DNA of 43,919 nt from contig JANPDL010000023.1 of assembly GCA_031431475.1 (NCBI GenBank), forward strand, positions 1-43,919, given 5' to 3'. The notes under the pieces were generated by a model that was not told the origin of the DNA, made no database searches, and saw only the letters and a program-made list of their open reading frames with translations. Positions within the stretch are counted from its first letter, which is position 1. Each line of letters opens with the position of its first letter. Shown here piece after piece: positions 22,908-32,404 of the stretch. A program made the position numbers and the translations under genes. Origin of the DNA: JADCCX01 sp031431475 (GTDB lineage: Bacteria > Pseudomonadota > Alphaproteobacteria > Rhizobiales > Beijerinckiaceae).

Positions 22908-25220
22908 ATGTCATTCATCGACAACACAAAACTGCAGACATCGCCTTTTGCCGACGTCCTGGTGCGAAAACTTCCTTTTGTTTTTGCGACAACGATCTTC
23001 CTTTCAGCGCTGCTGCTGTTTGGCGTCCAGCCCATGTTTACCAAGATGGTGCTGCCCGCACTGGGTGGATCACCAGCAGTCTGGTCGGTGGCCATGGTGT
23101 TTTTTCAGGCCCTGCTGCTGTTCGGGTATATCTATGCCCATCTCTCTGTTCGTTTCCTGACGCCGGTTCAGGCCTTGGCGCTGCATGCCTTGCTGATTGC
23201 CGCTGCCCTGATGGTGCTTCCACTGGCAGTCTCCAAAGTGTTTGGCGCACCACCTGAAAGCGGACATGGGCTCTGGCTCATCGCCGTATTCACGACTTCG
23301 GTTGGACTGCCATTCTTTGTACTCTCTGCCACTGCGCCACTGCTTCAGGCATGGTTCTCGCGGTCAGGGCATGCGCGGTCGGCAAATCCCTATTTTCTTT
23401 ACGTCGCCTCTAACCTTGGCAGCTTCGCGGCACTACTGGCCTATCCGCTGCTCGTCGAGCCACTGATGGCTCTTCAGACGCAGACCCGAACCTGGATGGT
23501 GCTGTTCGCGGCTCTCGGTGCAGGGCTGATTGGCTGCGGCATACTCGCGGTGCTTGGTCAACGCAGCAGCACTACAACCGTTTCTGACGCGGCTTCGGCG
23601 GATGACCGGACAGCCATCCCGCTATCCTGGCAACTCCGTGCGACATGGATTGGCCTTGCGGCGGTCCCGTCCGGCTTGCTGGTCTCGGTGACAGCGCATC
23701 TTTCGACCGACGTAGCGTCAGCTCCACTCCTGTGGGTGCTGCCACTCGCGCTGTTCATGTTGACATTCATTCTGGCCTTCCAGGATATCACCGCCAAAAA
23801 CGATCAGCTGTTGCAGACAACCTTCGCGCGGACCCTGCCGTTCCTCGTGATGTCGCTGTCGGGCTACGGTTTGCCGCTGATGCTACAGTTCGTGATCCAT
23901 CTCGGGGGGCTGTTCCTGGCAGCGATGGTGTGCCACCGCCGCCTCTACCAGCTCAGGCCGGATGCATCCCAGCTGACGGAATTCTATCTCTGGATGTCGT
24001 TTGGCGGCATGCTGGGAGGCCTTTTCGCCGGTCTGCTTGCTCCAGTCCTGTTCGATACAATCCTCGAATACCGCATTCTGGTTGTTGCCGCGTTGCTTTG
24101 CCTGCCTACCGCTGCCTTGGCACCATCGATCAGTAAACAACTGGGATTTGTAGCGGTTGGCCTGGCTGCGGCGGTACTCTTCGGTCTCGCCGTCCCGTAT
24201 TTCCAGTTCCAGAGTGTCAATCTCGTCAAGCCCTTATGCCTTGCATGCGGGGCCGGTTTTCTCGCGATCATACTGTTCAACCGCAGCGGGCCAATTGCCA
24301 GTGCGGGAGCGGCTGTCGCTGCCTTTGTAGTGCTGACGCCGATTGCCGGTTCTCAACCTGAAGCGGTGGTGAGGTCATTCTTCGGGGTGAACTACGTGAG
24401 ACTCGACCCTGGCGGCGAGATGCGGATCCTTGCACACGGTTCCACGATCCACGGTGCGCACCGCGTATATCTTGCAGACGGCAGCCCGATGAAAGGCCGT
24501 CCACAGCCAACAACTTATTATCATGATGACGGCGGCATCAATGTCGCGCTCCGGGCAGCACGCACCCATGCCGGTGGTCAACTTGGCAATGTTGCGGTCA
24601 TGGGTCTTGGCGCAGGTGCAATGGCTTGTCAGGCAATACCGCGGGAGAACTGGGTGTTCTTCGAGATAGACAAGGAAGTTGTTGCCCTTGCACGCAGGGC
24701 AGACCTGTTTCCGTTTATCAGTACCTGCACGCCGGATGCCCGTATTGTTATCGGTGATGCACGCCTGACGTTGCAAAAAGAGACGATTAAATACGACGTC
24801 ATCATCCTGGATGCCTTCAGCTCCGATGCAGTGCCTGCACATCTTCTGACCCGAGAGGCCTTTGCAGTTTACCAGGAGCGTCTCAATCCCGGCGGTACGA
24901 TCATCGCCCATGTTTCCAACCGCTATATGGATATCCGCACTGTGGCTGAAGCAGGCGGTCTCGATATGGGGATGGCCGTTGCATCAGCCGTTCTGGATGT
25001 CGATACCAGCCAGGAAAAGGCGAAGCTTCAGATGGCAGTACCAACCAACACAGTTGCGATGTCTCATAACGCCGGTAATCTGGAAGCGTTACTGGGGTCG
25101 GGAAAATGGCAGGTGCCAGGCGATGGCGTCCGCTCGAACCTGTGGACCGATGACTACGCCAATTTGCCTGCCGCTATGTATCGCCTGTGGCGGGACAAGC
25201 CGGCAGGGCAGCGACCCTGA
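22908..25220 (+). CDS. Membrane protein fused to a spermidine-synthase-like domain
   Basis: 770 residues. The first 490 or so form many membrane helices (for example FATTIFLSALLLFGVQPMF) of the fused MFS/spermidine synthase family. The C-terminal 270 residues are a Rossmann methyltransferase-like domain with VAVMGLGAGAMACQA, the acidic FFEIDKEVV, DARIVIGDARL and DVIILDAFSSDAVPAHL. The usual substrate-binding residues of true spermidine synthases are not obviously complete, so polyamine synthesis is not certain. An AGGGA lies 6 bases before the ATG. It follows lrp by 84 bp on the same strand. Confidence 0.8.
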   Translation: MSFIDNTKLQTSPFADVLVRKLPFVFATTIFLSALLLFGVQPMFTKMVLPALGGSPAVWSVAMVFFQALLLFGYIYAHLSVRFLTPVQALALHALLIAAALMVLPLAVSKVFGAPPESGHGLWLIAVFTTSVGLPFFVLSATAPLLQAWFSRSGHARSANPYFLYVASNLGSFAALLAYPLLVEPLMALQTQTRTWMVLFAALGAGLIGCGILAVLGQRSSTTTVSDAASADDRTAIPLSWQLRATWIGLAAVPSGLLVSVTAHLSTDVASAPLLWVLPLALFMLTFILAFQDITAKNDQLLQTTFARTLPFLVMSLSGYGLPLMLQFVIHLGGLFLAAMVCHRRLYQLRPDASQLTEFYLWMSFGGMLGGLFAGLLAPVLFDTILEYRILVVAALLCLPTAALAPSISKQLGFVAVGLAAAVLFGLAVPYFQFQSVNLVKPLCLACGAGFLAIILFNRSGPIASAGAAVAAFVVLTPIAGSQPEAVVRSFFGVNYVRLDPGGEMRILAHGSTIHGAHRVYLADGSPMKGRPQPTTYYHDDGGINVALRAARTHAGGQLGNVAVMGLGAGAMACQAIPRENWVFFEIDKEVVALARRADLFPFISTCTPDARIVIGDARLTLQKETIKYDVIILDAFSSDAVPAHLLTREAFAVYQERLNPGGTIIAHVSNRYMDIRTVAEAGGLDMGMAVASAVLDVDTSQEKAKLQMAVPTNTVAMSHNAGNLEALLGSGKWQVPGDGVRSNLWTDDYANLPAAMYRLWRDKPAGQRP

Positions 25221-25225
25221 ATTCT

Positions 25226-25732
25226 CTAGATTTTCTTGGCCAGCCAATAGGCGAAACTATTGCACAGGATGTCGGTTCTCACCCTGGAAGCATAGCCAAC
25301 GACACCGACTGCGCCAAAATCCGGGTTTGCCGAAACGATCAGGGGAAAGCGCTGGCCGCCTACGATGGCCTCACCCTCAAGCGAGTCGAGGCTCGTGGTT
25401 CCCTCGCCGCTCGAGAAGGCATCGCGGATATTCGTTGCCGCCGCATTGGCAAGCCAGACGGTAGTTGGACGAACCGTCAGCACGGGCGCATTGCGCGCTC
25501 CGGGATTGACACGACCGGCGAATGCTTCCGGCAACTTGACCGCAAGGCAGGCCTGCAGGTCGCGGCGTGTTACCGCTGCACCGCCGGGTATGCCACTCAT
25601 GTCGATCTGGATACCGCGAAAAATAGCCTGCGCCCGGCTTTCGCCCGTGGCTGATAGCAGCGCCAGCGCGGCACATGCCGCCAGAACACCATTCTTCACG
25701 ACGTTACCGGAATACAAGACCTGCAATCTCAT
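25226..25732 (-). CDS. Hypothetical exported protein
   Basis: 168 residues from the ATG at 25732, preceded by GGAGG at 8 bases. A signal peptide is clear (VKNGVLAACAALALLSATG followed by ESRAQA), so the mature protein is probably periplasmic. The body has no motif I recognise; FRGIQIDMSGIPGGAAVTRR and RTDILCNSFAYWLAKKI are the most distinctive parts. Two Cys remain in the mature protein. It overlaps the 3' end of greA by 29 bp in another frame and converges on the fused MFS gene, whose stop is 5 bp away. Function unknown. Confidence 0.7.
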   Translation of the reverse strand: MRLQVLYSGNVVKNGVLAACAALALLSATGESRAQAIFRGIQIDMSGIPGGAAVTRRDLQACLAVKLPEAFAGRVNPGARNAPVLTVRPTTVWLANAAATNIRDAFSSGEGTTSLDSLEGEAIVGGQRFPLIVSANPDFGAVGVVGYASRVRTDILCNSFAYWLAKKI

Positions 25733-26177
25733 AACTCTTACCTCCACCGGGTGTGTTGACCTGAACTGAGTCGCCCTTCCTCTTGCCGATCAGGGCGCGG
25801 GCGACGGGAGACGAGATCGAAACCTTGCCAGATTTCACATCGGCTTCCATATCGCCGACGATCTGGTAGGTTTTTTTCTCCTCGGTAGCTTCGTCGATCA
25901 GCGACACCGTCGCGCCGAACTTGACCGTATCACCACCCAATTTGGACGTATCAATGACATCGGCGCGGCCAAGCTTGTCTTCAAGCTCGGCAACGCGACC
26001 CTCGTTCATCGACTGGGCTTCCTTGGCAGCGGAATATTCAGCATTTTCCGAAAGGTCGCCATGGGCGCGTGCTTCCTGAATCGCGAGGATGATGCGCGGG
26101 CGCTCCTCGGATTGCCGGAATTTCAGCTCTTTTTCCAGCGCCGCAAATCCAGCGACGGTCATCGGTACTTTGTCCAT
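25704..26177 (-). CDS. greA: Transcription elongation factor GreA
   Basis: 157 residues from the ATG at 26177 (GGGGAG 8 bases upstream). The N-terminal coiled-coil includes EERPRIILAIQEARAHGDLS followed by ENAEYSAAKEAQ, with the conserved acidic tip that reactivates backtracked RNA polymerase by stimulating transcript cleavage. The C-terminal FKBP-like domain ends TPGGGKSYEIAGLVF. An upstream extension to 26336 has no family support. Its 3' end overlaps the exported-protein gene. carB lies upstream on the same strand, with the hairpin at 26397-26435 between. Confidence 0.95.
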   Translation of the reverse strand: MDKVPMTVAGFAALEKELKFRQSEERPRIILAIQEARAHGDLSENAEYSAAKEAQSMNEGRVAELEDKLGRADVIDTSKLGGDTVKFGATVSLIDEATEEKKTYQIVGDMEADVKSGKVSISSPVARALIGKRKGDSVQVNTPGGGKSYEIAGLVFR

Positions 26178-26396
26178 AAGGGGGGCTCCCCAGCAAAATA
26201 AGTCCGCACTCCGGGGACAACCCGGCCAGCGAACGAGAACGACATGTTTGGGTGCGGCTGACAGGCCCCTCCACACCGAGGGAGAGAGTTGCGGGATCAT
26301 GGAACCCGCATTCTCTGGCAACGGCTGCTGTTTCACTCCATTCAGGAGGATGCAACCGGCCTTGCCGCATTCAGAGAGTGGGGTATCGGCGGGGAA

Positions 26397-26435
26397 ATCG
26401 CAAGAGGAACGATCCAGGATCGTTCCTCTTGCGAT
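26397..26435. terminator. Long perfect hairpin between carB and greA
   Basis: TCGCAAGAGGAACGATCC (26398-26415) is the exact reverse complement of GGATCGTTCCTCTTGCGA (26417-26434), one base apart; an outer A-T pair makes it 19 bp. It starts 12 bp after the carB stop on the minus strand and is followed there by TTTCCCC, a weak T-run. I read it as the carB terminator; it may also insulate greA. Confidence 0.65.
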
Positions 26436-26446
26436 GGTAAGTTCTC

Positions 26447-29400
26447 TTACAGAAAATAATCCTGTAGCGGCCTCACCTGCAGATCACCCGCCAGATACGC
26501 CTTGATCCCTTCGGCGGCGGCGATAGACCCTGCCAATGTCGTGTAATACGGCGTCTTCTGCAACAGCGCCGCGCGGCGGAGCGAGCGGCTGTCTGCCAGC
26601 GCCTGCGCACCGTGGGTTGTGTTGAAGACGAGCTGGATATCGCCGTTCTTGATGGCGTCCACGATGTGCGGCCTGCCTTCGGAGACCTTGTTGACGCGCA
26701 AAGTCGGTACGCCTTTTTCCTCAAGGTAACGCTGTGTTCCGCCGGTTGCCGTTACCTTGAAGCCGAGCTCCACCAACATCCGGATGGAGGGCAGTAACCG
26801 GTCCTTGTCGTCATCCTTGATCGAGACGAAGACCTTGCCGGACGATGGCACCTTGGCACCGGCCCCCAACTGGCTCTTGGCGAAAGCAACGCCGAAGGAG
26901 CGGTCTAGGCCGATAACCTCGCCGGTCGAGCGCATCTCGGGGCCAAGCACCGTATCCACGCCCTGGAAGCGGGCGAACGGAAATACTGATTCCTTGACGC
27001 CGACGTGCTTGAGCACCTTGGACTTGAGGTTGAAGCTCGCCAGCTTCTCGCCCGCCATGACGCGGGCAGCGATCTTGGCAAAGGGCTCACCCATCACCTT
27101 GGCCACGAAAGGCACGGTGCGCGATGCACGCGGATTGACTTCGAGGACATAGATCACACCATCCTGGATGGCGTATTGCACATTCATAAGGCCACCGACC
27201 TCAAGCGCAATCGCCATGGCCTTGGTCTGGCGCTCGAGTTCGGCCAGCGTTTCCTTCGACAGCGAGCGCGGCGGCAGCGAACAGGCTGAGTCACCCGAAT
27301 GGATGCCGGCCTCCTCGATATGCTCCATGATGCCCGCGATGAAGGCATCCTTGCCGTCCGCGAGGCAATCCACGTCGATCTCAACGGCATCCGACAGATA
27401 GCGGTCGAACAGGATCGGATTCTTGTCGAGCAGGCTGTTGATCTGGCCCGTCTTGTCGTTGGGATAGCGCTGCTTGATCTCGGATGTGACGAGACCAGGC
27501 AGGGTACCCAGCAGATAATCGTCGAATTCTGTCTGGTCGCGTACGATGGCCATGGCCCGGCCGCCCAGCACGTAGGAAGGACGCACAACGAACGGGAAGC
27601 CTAGGTCTTCGCCCACGCGGCGCGCCTGTTCTACGGAATAGGCAATGCCGTTCTCGGGCTGCTTGAGCTTGAGCTTGTCGAGCAGACGCTTGAAACGGTC
27701 ACGGTCTTCCGCGAGGTCGATGGCATCGGGCGATGTGCCCAGAATGGGTACGTCCGCCTCTTCCAGTGCGCGCGCCAGCTTGAGCGGCGTCTGGCCACCG
27801 AACTGCACGATCACGCCGTGGAAAGTGCCTTTCGAGCGTTCGGTCTCGATGATTTCCAGGACGTCTTCTGCCGTCAGCGGCTCGAAATAGAGACGGTCCG
27901 AGGTATCGTAATCTGTCGAGACCGTTTCAGGATTGCAGTTGACCATGATGGTCTCGTAGCCCGCATCGGTCAGCGCAAAGCAGGCATGGCAGCAGCAATA
28001 GTCGAACTCGATACCCTGGCCGATACGGTTGGGACCACCGCCCAGAATCATGATCTTCTTCTTGTCCGTGGGCCGTGATTCGTCGGCCTGATGCCCGGCG
28101 AAATCCGGCTGGTACGTCGAGTACATATAGGCCGTCGGTGTGGCGAATTCCGCTGCGCAGGTGTCGATGCGCTTGTAGACCGGGCGCACGCCGAGTGAGC
28201 GCCGGAAGGCCCTGATCTCGCCTTCGCTTTTGCCCGTGAGGGAGCCCAGACGTGAATCGGAGAACCCGGCTGCTTTCAACTGGCGAAATGCACCCGGCGT
28301 AGTCGGCAGGCCGTGTGCCTTCACACGCTGCTCAAGATCGATAATGCCCTGCAGCTGCTCGATGAACCAGGGATCGATCTTGCAGAACTGGTGCACTTCC
28401 TCGTGGCTGATGCCCATGCGCAGCGCCTGCCCCACCTTGAGGAGCCGGTCCTGCGTGGGCGTGCCAAGCGCAGCTCGCATGGCGTTACGGTCTTCGTCCC
28501 GACCTTTGCCCAGACCTTCGATCTCGATCTCGTCCAGCCCTGTGAGGCCGGTTTCGAGCGAGCGCAGCGCTTTCTGCAAAGATTCCTGGAAGGTCCGGCC
28601 GATGGCCATCGCTTCGCCGACGGACTTCATCGATGTCGTCAGCACCGGATCAGCACCGGGGAACTTCTCGAAGGCGAACCGCGGAATCTTGGTCACGACG
28701 TAATCGATGGTCGGCTCGAACGATGCTGGCGTCGCACCGCCGGTTATATCGTTGGCAATCTCGTCCATGGTGTAGCCCACAGCAAGCTTGGCGGCGACCT
28801 TGGCGATGGGGAAGCCCGTGGCCTTGGAGGCGAGCGCGGATGAGCGGCTGACACGCGGGTTCATCTCGATCACGATCATGCGGCCCGTTGCGGGATCAAC
28901 CGCGAACTGCACGTTTGAGCCGCCGGTTTCGACACCGATCTCGCGCAACACGGCGAGCGAGGCATCGCGCATGCGCTGGTATTCCTTGTCGGTCAGCGTT
29001 AGCGCCGGGGCGACAGTGATCGAATCGCCTGTGTGCACGCCCATGGGATCGATGTTCTCGATGGAGCAGACGATGATGCAGTTGTCCGCCTTGTCGCGCA
29101 CAACCTCCATCTCGTATTCTTTCCAGCCAAGCACACTTTCCTCGATCAGGACCGTATTGGTTGGCGAAGCGTCGATGCCGCGCTCGACGATCTCGATGAA
29201 TTCTGCCTTGTTGTAGGCGATGCCGCCGCCGGTGCCGCCCATAGTGAAGGAGGGGCGGATAATGGTGGGCAGTCCGACATGGTCGAGGGCCCTCAGGGCG
29301 TCGGCCAGATTGTTGACCTGCTCGGATTTCGGCGTATCCAGACCAATCTTCGTCATGGCGTCGCGGAAGCGCAGCCGGTCCTCGGCCTTGTCGATGGCGT

Positions 29401-29782
29401 CGGCAGTGGCACCGATCATCTCGATACCGTGCTTTTCAAGTACGCCCATCTGCTCCAGCGCCAGCGCGCAGTTCAGTGCGGTCTGCCCGCCCATGGTCGG
29501 CAGCAGCGCGAAGATCGTGCCCTTCGGCACATTCGCCTTTTCCTTCTCGATGATCTTGGCCACCACTTCCGGCGTGATCGGCTCGACATAGGTGGCGTCG
29601 GCCAGCTCCGGGTCGGTCATGATCGTGGCCGGGTTGGAGTTGACGAGGACGATGCGGTAGCCCTCGGCTTTCAGCGCCTTGACGGCCTGTGTGCCGGAAT
29701 AATCGAATTCGCAGGCCTGTCCGATGATGATCGGACCAGCGCCGATGATCAGGATGGTGGAGATATCGGTGCGTTTTGGCAT
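26447..29782 (-). CDS. carB: Carbamoyl-phosphate synthase large subunit
   Basis: Makes carbamoyl phosphate for arginine and pyrimidines from bicarbonate, ATP and ammonia supplied by CarA. 1111 residues from the ATG at 29782, where the family N-terminus MPKRTDISTILIIGAGPI begins. An in-frame ATG at 29806 has a better upstream GGGA but adds eight residues not usual in relatives. Two ATP-grasp halves are visible: PSFTMGGTGGGIAYN and IEMNPRVSRSSALASKATG in the first, PSYVLGGRAMAIVRD and LEVNPRASRTVPFVAK in the second. The MGS-like allosteric domain follows (VTATGGTQRYLEE...). carA lies 1.2 kb upstream on the same strand. Confidence 0.95.
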   Translation of the reverse strand: MPKRTDISTILIIGAGPIIIGQACEFDYSGTQAVKALKAEGYRIVLVNSNPATIMTDPELADATYVEPITPEVVAKIIEKEKANVPKGTIFALLPTMGGQTALNCALALEQMGVLEKHGIEMIGATADAIDKAEDRLRFRDAMTKIGLDTPKSEQVNNLADALRALDHVGLPTIIRPSFTMGGTGGGIAYNKAEFIEIVERGIDASPTNTVLIEESVLGWKEYEMEVVRDKADNCIIVCSIENIDPMGVHTGDSITVAPALTLTDKEYQRMRDASLAVLREIGVETGGSNVQFAVDPATGRMIVIEMNPRVSRSSALASKATGFPIAKVAAKLAVGYTMDEIANDITGGATPASFEPTIDYVVTKIPRFAFEKFPGADPVLTTSMKSVGEAMAIGRTFQESLQKALRSLETGLTGLDEIEIEGLGKGRDEDRNAMRAALGTPTQDRLLKVGQALRMGISHEEVHQFCKIDPWFIEQLQGIIDLEQRVKAHGLPTTPGAFRQLKAAGFSDSRLGSLTGKSEGEIRAFRRSLGVRPVYKRIDTCAAEFATPTAYMYSTYQPDFAGHQADESRPTDKKKIMILGGGPNRIGQGIEFDYCCCHACFALTDAGYETIMVNCNPETVSTDYDTSDRLYFEPLTAEDVLEIIETERSKGTFHGVIVQFGGQTPLKLARALEEADVPILGTSPDAIDLAEDRDRFKRLLDKLKLKQPENGIAYSVEQARRVGEDLGFPFVVRPSYVLGGRAMAIVRDQTEFDDYLLGTLPGLVTSEIKQRYPNDKTGQINSLLDKNPILFDRYLSDAVEIDVDCLADGKDAFIAGIMEHIEEAGIHSGDSACSLPPRSLSKETLAELERQTKAMAIALEVGGLMNVQYAIQDGVIYVLEVNPRASRTVPFVAKVMGEPFAKIAARVMAGEKLASFNLKSKVLKHVGVKESVFPFARFQGVDTVLGPEMRSTGEVIGLDRSFGVAFAKSQLGAGAKVPSSGKVFVSIKDDDKDRLLPSIRMLVELGFKVTATGGTQRYLEEKGVPTLRVNKVSEGRPHIVDAIKNGDIQLVFNTTHGAQALADSRSLRRAALLQKTPYYTTLAGSIAAAEGIKAYLAGDLQVRPLQDYFL

Positions 29783-29943
29783 CGGGTCACGGCGGTTGCG
29801 CGGCATGATCCCGGTGCGCGTGAAGCGTCCGGCGAAAAGCTCGCGTCAGTGAATGGCTAAGCGGGTGCTATAGACGGGGCTTTTGCGAGGGGGAAGCCAA
29901 AAAGACTCATGATACAGCAACAAATCACGGCTATTGAAGGCTT

Positions 29944-30348
29944 ATGACAAAACCCCCATCACAACCTGGCGGACTTATCGCGCAAATCCTCGCCTTCACC
30001 AGCGTCGGCGTCGGCGCCGCCATCGTCCATTATGGCCTGCTCGTGGGCCTAGTGGAGCTTGGGCGCTGGCGAGCCGTACCGGCTACGCTTGTCGGATATG
30101 TCGGTGGTGGCATAGTCTCTTACTGGCTGAACCGCACCCACACCTATCGCAGTGACCGCCCGCATGACGAGGCTGGATGGCGGTTTGCGGTGGTGGCGGC
30201 TGTGGGCTTTGGCATCACTTACGGCGTGATGCATGTCCTCGTGGAGCGGCTGGCGCTGCCATATTTCCCGTCCCAGATCGCCACAACGCTGGTTGTGCTG
30301 GTCTGGAGTTTTGTAGCACATAAATACTGGAGTTTCGGGAAGGGTTAA
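29944..30348 (+). CDS. GtrA-family membrane protein
   Basis: 134 residues with four hydrophobic helices and the family motifs VGVGAAIVHYGLLVGL, VGGGIVSYWLNRTHTY and VLVWSFVAHKYWSF. GtrA-like proteins are thought to flip or handle lipid-linked sugars for O-antigen or wall glycosylation; no glycosyltransferase gene is adjacent. It lies on the opposite strand between carB and the methyltransferase. Its TAA and the TAA of the convergent methyltransferase share the palindrome TTAA at 30345-30348. Confidence 0.85.
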   Translation: MTKPPSQPGGLIAQILAFTSVGVGAAIVHYGLLVGLVELGRWRAVPATLVGYVGGGIVSYWLNRTHTYRSDRPHDEAGWRFAVVAAVGFGITYGVMHVLVERLALPYFPSQIATTLVVLVWSFVAHKYWSFGKG

Positions 30349-31040
30349 ACCGCCACCTTCGCCACGAACGTCATCCGGGCCTGATTGTGCCCGAAATTCG
30401 GACGTGAGCGCTCAGCCGAGAAGCCATGGCGCGAGAGCATGGCGAGGAAATCGTATTCGCTGTGCATAGTGAAGCCGAGTTCACCGCGTAGCTTGCGATA
30501 ATCCGACAAGGCTGTCCGGACAAAGCCCATCATTGCCGCCCCGACAAAGCCACCCTTGAGAGCGAAAGATAGGAGCGCCGTGGCATCGGTTATCGGGCTG
30601 ACATCGGGTGGCACCACATCCGCGAGGACAAGCCGCCCATCGGGTTTCAGCAGACGCCGCCAGAGCGAAAGCAATGTCGAAAGCTGGTCAATCGTCAGAT
30701 ATTGCAGCAGGGAGTTGACCACGATCAGGTCGTAAGCCGCGTCAGGCGTGGCTTCCGTCTGGTCAGGTGACTGGGCCTCTATCTTCGGAATCGTGGCGAT
30801 CCGCTCGGCCAGTTTTTCGCGCACGGCGGGGGCGGCGTCGGAGCAGACGAGCCTGCTGCAAAGCCTTGCGACATCCTCCGAATAGAGTGCCTCGCCGCAA
30901 CCGTAGTCGAGCACGACTGCGGTTTTTGATTTGATGTGACGCCCGAAATCGCGCGCGATGCCTGCGGCGTGCAGCGCCTTGTGCCGGTCATTTACATAGA
31001 TCGGATGGTCCGAGTTCCAGTAATCGATCCAGCTGGCCAT
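30345..31040 (-). CDS. Class I SAM-dependent methyltransferase
   Basis: 231 residues. The SAM motif VVLDYGCGEALYSEDVA (residues 42-58) is clear, followed by the acidic LVCSDAAP and the post-motif LKPDGRLVLADVVPPDVSP typical of Methyltransf_11-type enzymes. Substrate unknown. It begins 3 bp after the carA stop, so it is likely co-transcribed with carA, yet it has no obvious link to carbamoyl-phosphate synthesis. Its stop overlaps the convergent gtrA stop. Confidence 0.78.
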   Translation of the reverse strand: MASWIDYWNSDHPIYVNDRHKALHAAGIARDFGRHIKSKTAVVLDYGCGEALYSEDVARLCSRLVCSDAAPAVREKLAERIATIPKIEAQSPDQTEATPDAAYDLIVVNSLLQYLTIDQLSTLLSLWRRLLKPDGRLVLADVVPPDVSPITDATALLSFALKGGFVGAAMMGFVRTALSDYRKLRGELGFTMHSEYDFLAMLSRHGFSAERSRPNFGHNQARMTFVAKVAV

Positions 31041-31043
31041 GGG

Positions 31044-32264
31044 TCAGGCCGCGACCTTCGCCGTCTTCATCATCGCGACAAAACGGTCGAACAGATAATG
31101 GCTGTCACGCGGGCCAGGGCTGGCTTCGGGGTGATGCTGGACCGAGAAGGCCGGGCGATCCGTCAGTTCGATGCCGCAGTTGGAGCCATCGAACAGCGAG
31201 CGGTGGGTTTCCTTGGCGTTTGCAGGCAGTGTCTTCGAATCCACCGCGAAACCGTGGTTCATCGACACTATCTCCACCTTGCTCGTGGTGTAGTCCGTCA
31301 CCGGATGGTTGGCACCGTGATGGCCCTGTTTCATCTTCATCGTTTTGGCACCGATGGCGAGCGCCAGCATCTGGTGTCCGAGGCAGATGCAGAACATGGG
31401 TATCTTGCAATCCAGCAACGCCTTGATCACGGGCACGGAATACGCGCCTGTGGCCTCAGGGTCACCCGGTCCGTTGGCGAGAAAAACACCGTCCGGCTTG
31501 AGCGCCAGAATATCTTCGGCAGAGGCAATCGGCGGAACAACCGTCACCTTGCAGCCGCGCTCGGCGAGAAGGCGCAGGATGTTGCGCTTCACGCCGTAGT
31601 CGATGGCGACCACGTGGAACGTTGTCTTGCCCTGTTTGGCGAAATGGCCTTCCTTCCAGTCCCAGTCTGCCTCTTCCCAGCCATAACGCTGGCTGCCCGT
31701 CACCAGCGGAACCAGATCCTGCCCAGCCATGGAGGGCAGGGCTTTTGCCTTTTTCTGCAACGCCGCAAGATCGAATGTCCCGGCTGGGTTATGGGCGATC
31801 ATGGCGTTGGGCATGCCGTGATCGCGGATCAGGGCGGTGAGTGCGCGCGTATCGACGCCTGCCATGCCGACGATGTTGCGTGTCTTCAGCCACGCATCGA
31901 GATGGCGCGTGGAGCGGTAGTTCGAGGGCGAGCTGATGCCTGCATGCAGCACGATGCCCCGAGTGCCGGATGCAGCAACCATGTTGACGGTTTCGACATC
32001 ATCCTCATTCACGCCGACATTGCCGATGTGCGGGAAGGTGAATGTGATGATCTGTCCGGCATAGGACGGATCGGTCAGGATTTCCTGATACCCCGTCATC
32101 GCGGTGTTGAAGCAGACCTCGCCATCGGCTTCGCCCGTGGCTCCAAGGCCAACGCCTTCGATCACGGTTCCATCCGCCAGCACCAGCACGGCGGTCGCTT
32201 TGGGTTCGACCCAACCGGCGACACTCGCGTCCGCAGTTGAGACTTGCTGATTGGCTGTCGTCAT
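31044..32264 (-). CDS. carA: Carbamoyl-phosphate synthase small (glutaminase) subunit
   Basis: Hydrolyses glutamine and channels ammonia to CarB. 406 residues. The class I glutaminase nucleophile is in MFCICLGHQMLAL, and the C-terminal His-Glu pair is in FSVQHHPEASPGP. The N-terminal CPSase domain includes FNTAMTGYQEILTDPSY and ANGPGDPEATG. It is transcribed divergently from the YqeY gene and is followed by the methyltransferase; carB is farther downstream on the same strand with its own start region. Confidence 0.96.
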   Translation of the reverse strand: MTTANQQVSTADASVAGWVEPKATAVLVLADGTVIEGVGLGATGEADGEVCFNTAMTGYQEILTDPSYAGQIITFTFPHIGNVGVNEDDVETVNMVAASGTRGIVLHAGISSPSNYRSTRHLDAWLKTRNIVGMAGVDTRALTALIRDHGMPNAMIAHNPAGTFDLAALQKKAKALPSMAGQDLVPLVTGSQRYGWEEADWDWKEGHFAKQGKTTFHVVAIDYGVKRNILRLLAERGCKVTVVPPIASAEDILALKPDGVFLANGPGDPEATGAYSVPVIKALLDCKIPMFCICLGHQMLALAIGAKTMKMKQGHHGANHPVTDYTTSKVEIVSMNHGFAVDSKTLPANAKETHRSLFDGSNCGIELTDRPAFSVQHHPEASPGPRDSHYLFDRFVAMMKTAKVAA

Positions 32265-32404
32265 TCTATGCCCTCGCGCGCCGAATGACCTGCGCGGTTG
32301 ATCCGCTGCAGCACTGGCAAGACAACTTTCTCGCTAGGTGGCGGTGTTAGGCGAGACATCCCATATGGTCAACCGCATCACGATGTTCCTGAAGGGAAAA
32401 AGCC

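Noticed and set aside
30936..32240. Long plus-strand frame of 434 codons
   Set aside because: It is antisense to carA and the methyltransferase, His- and Arg-rich without family motifs, and carA is certain.
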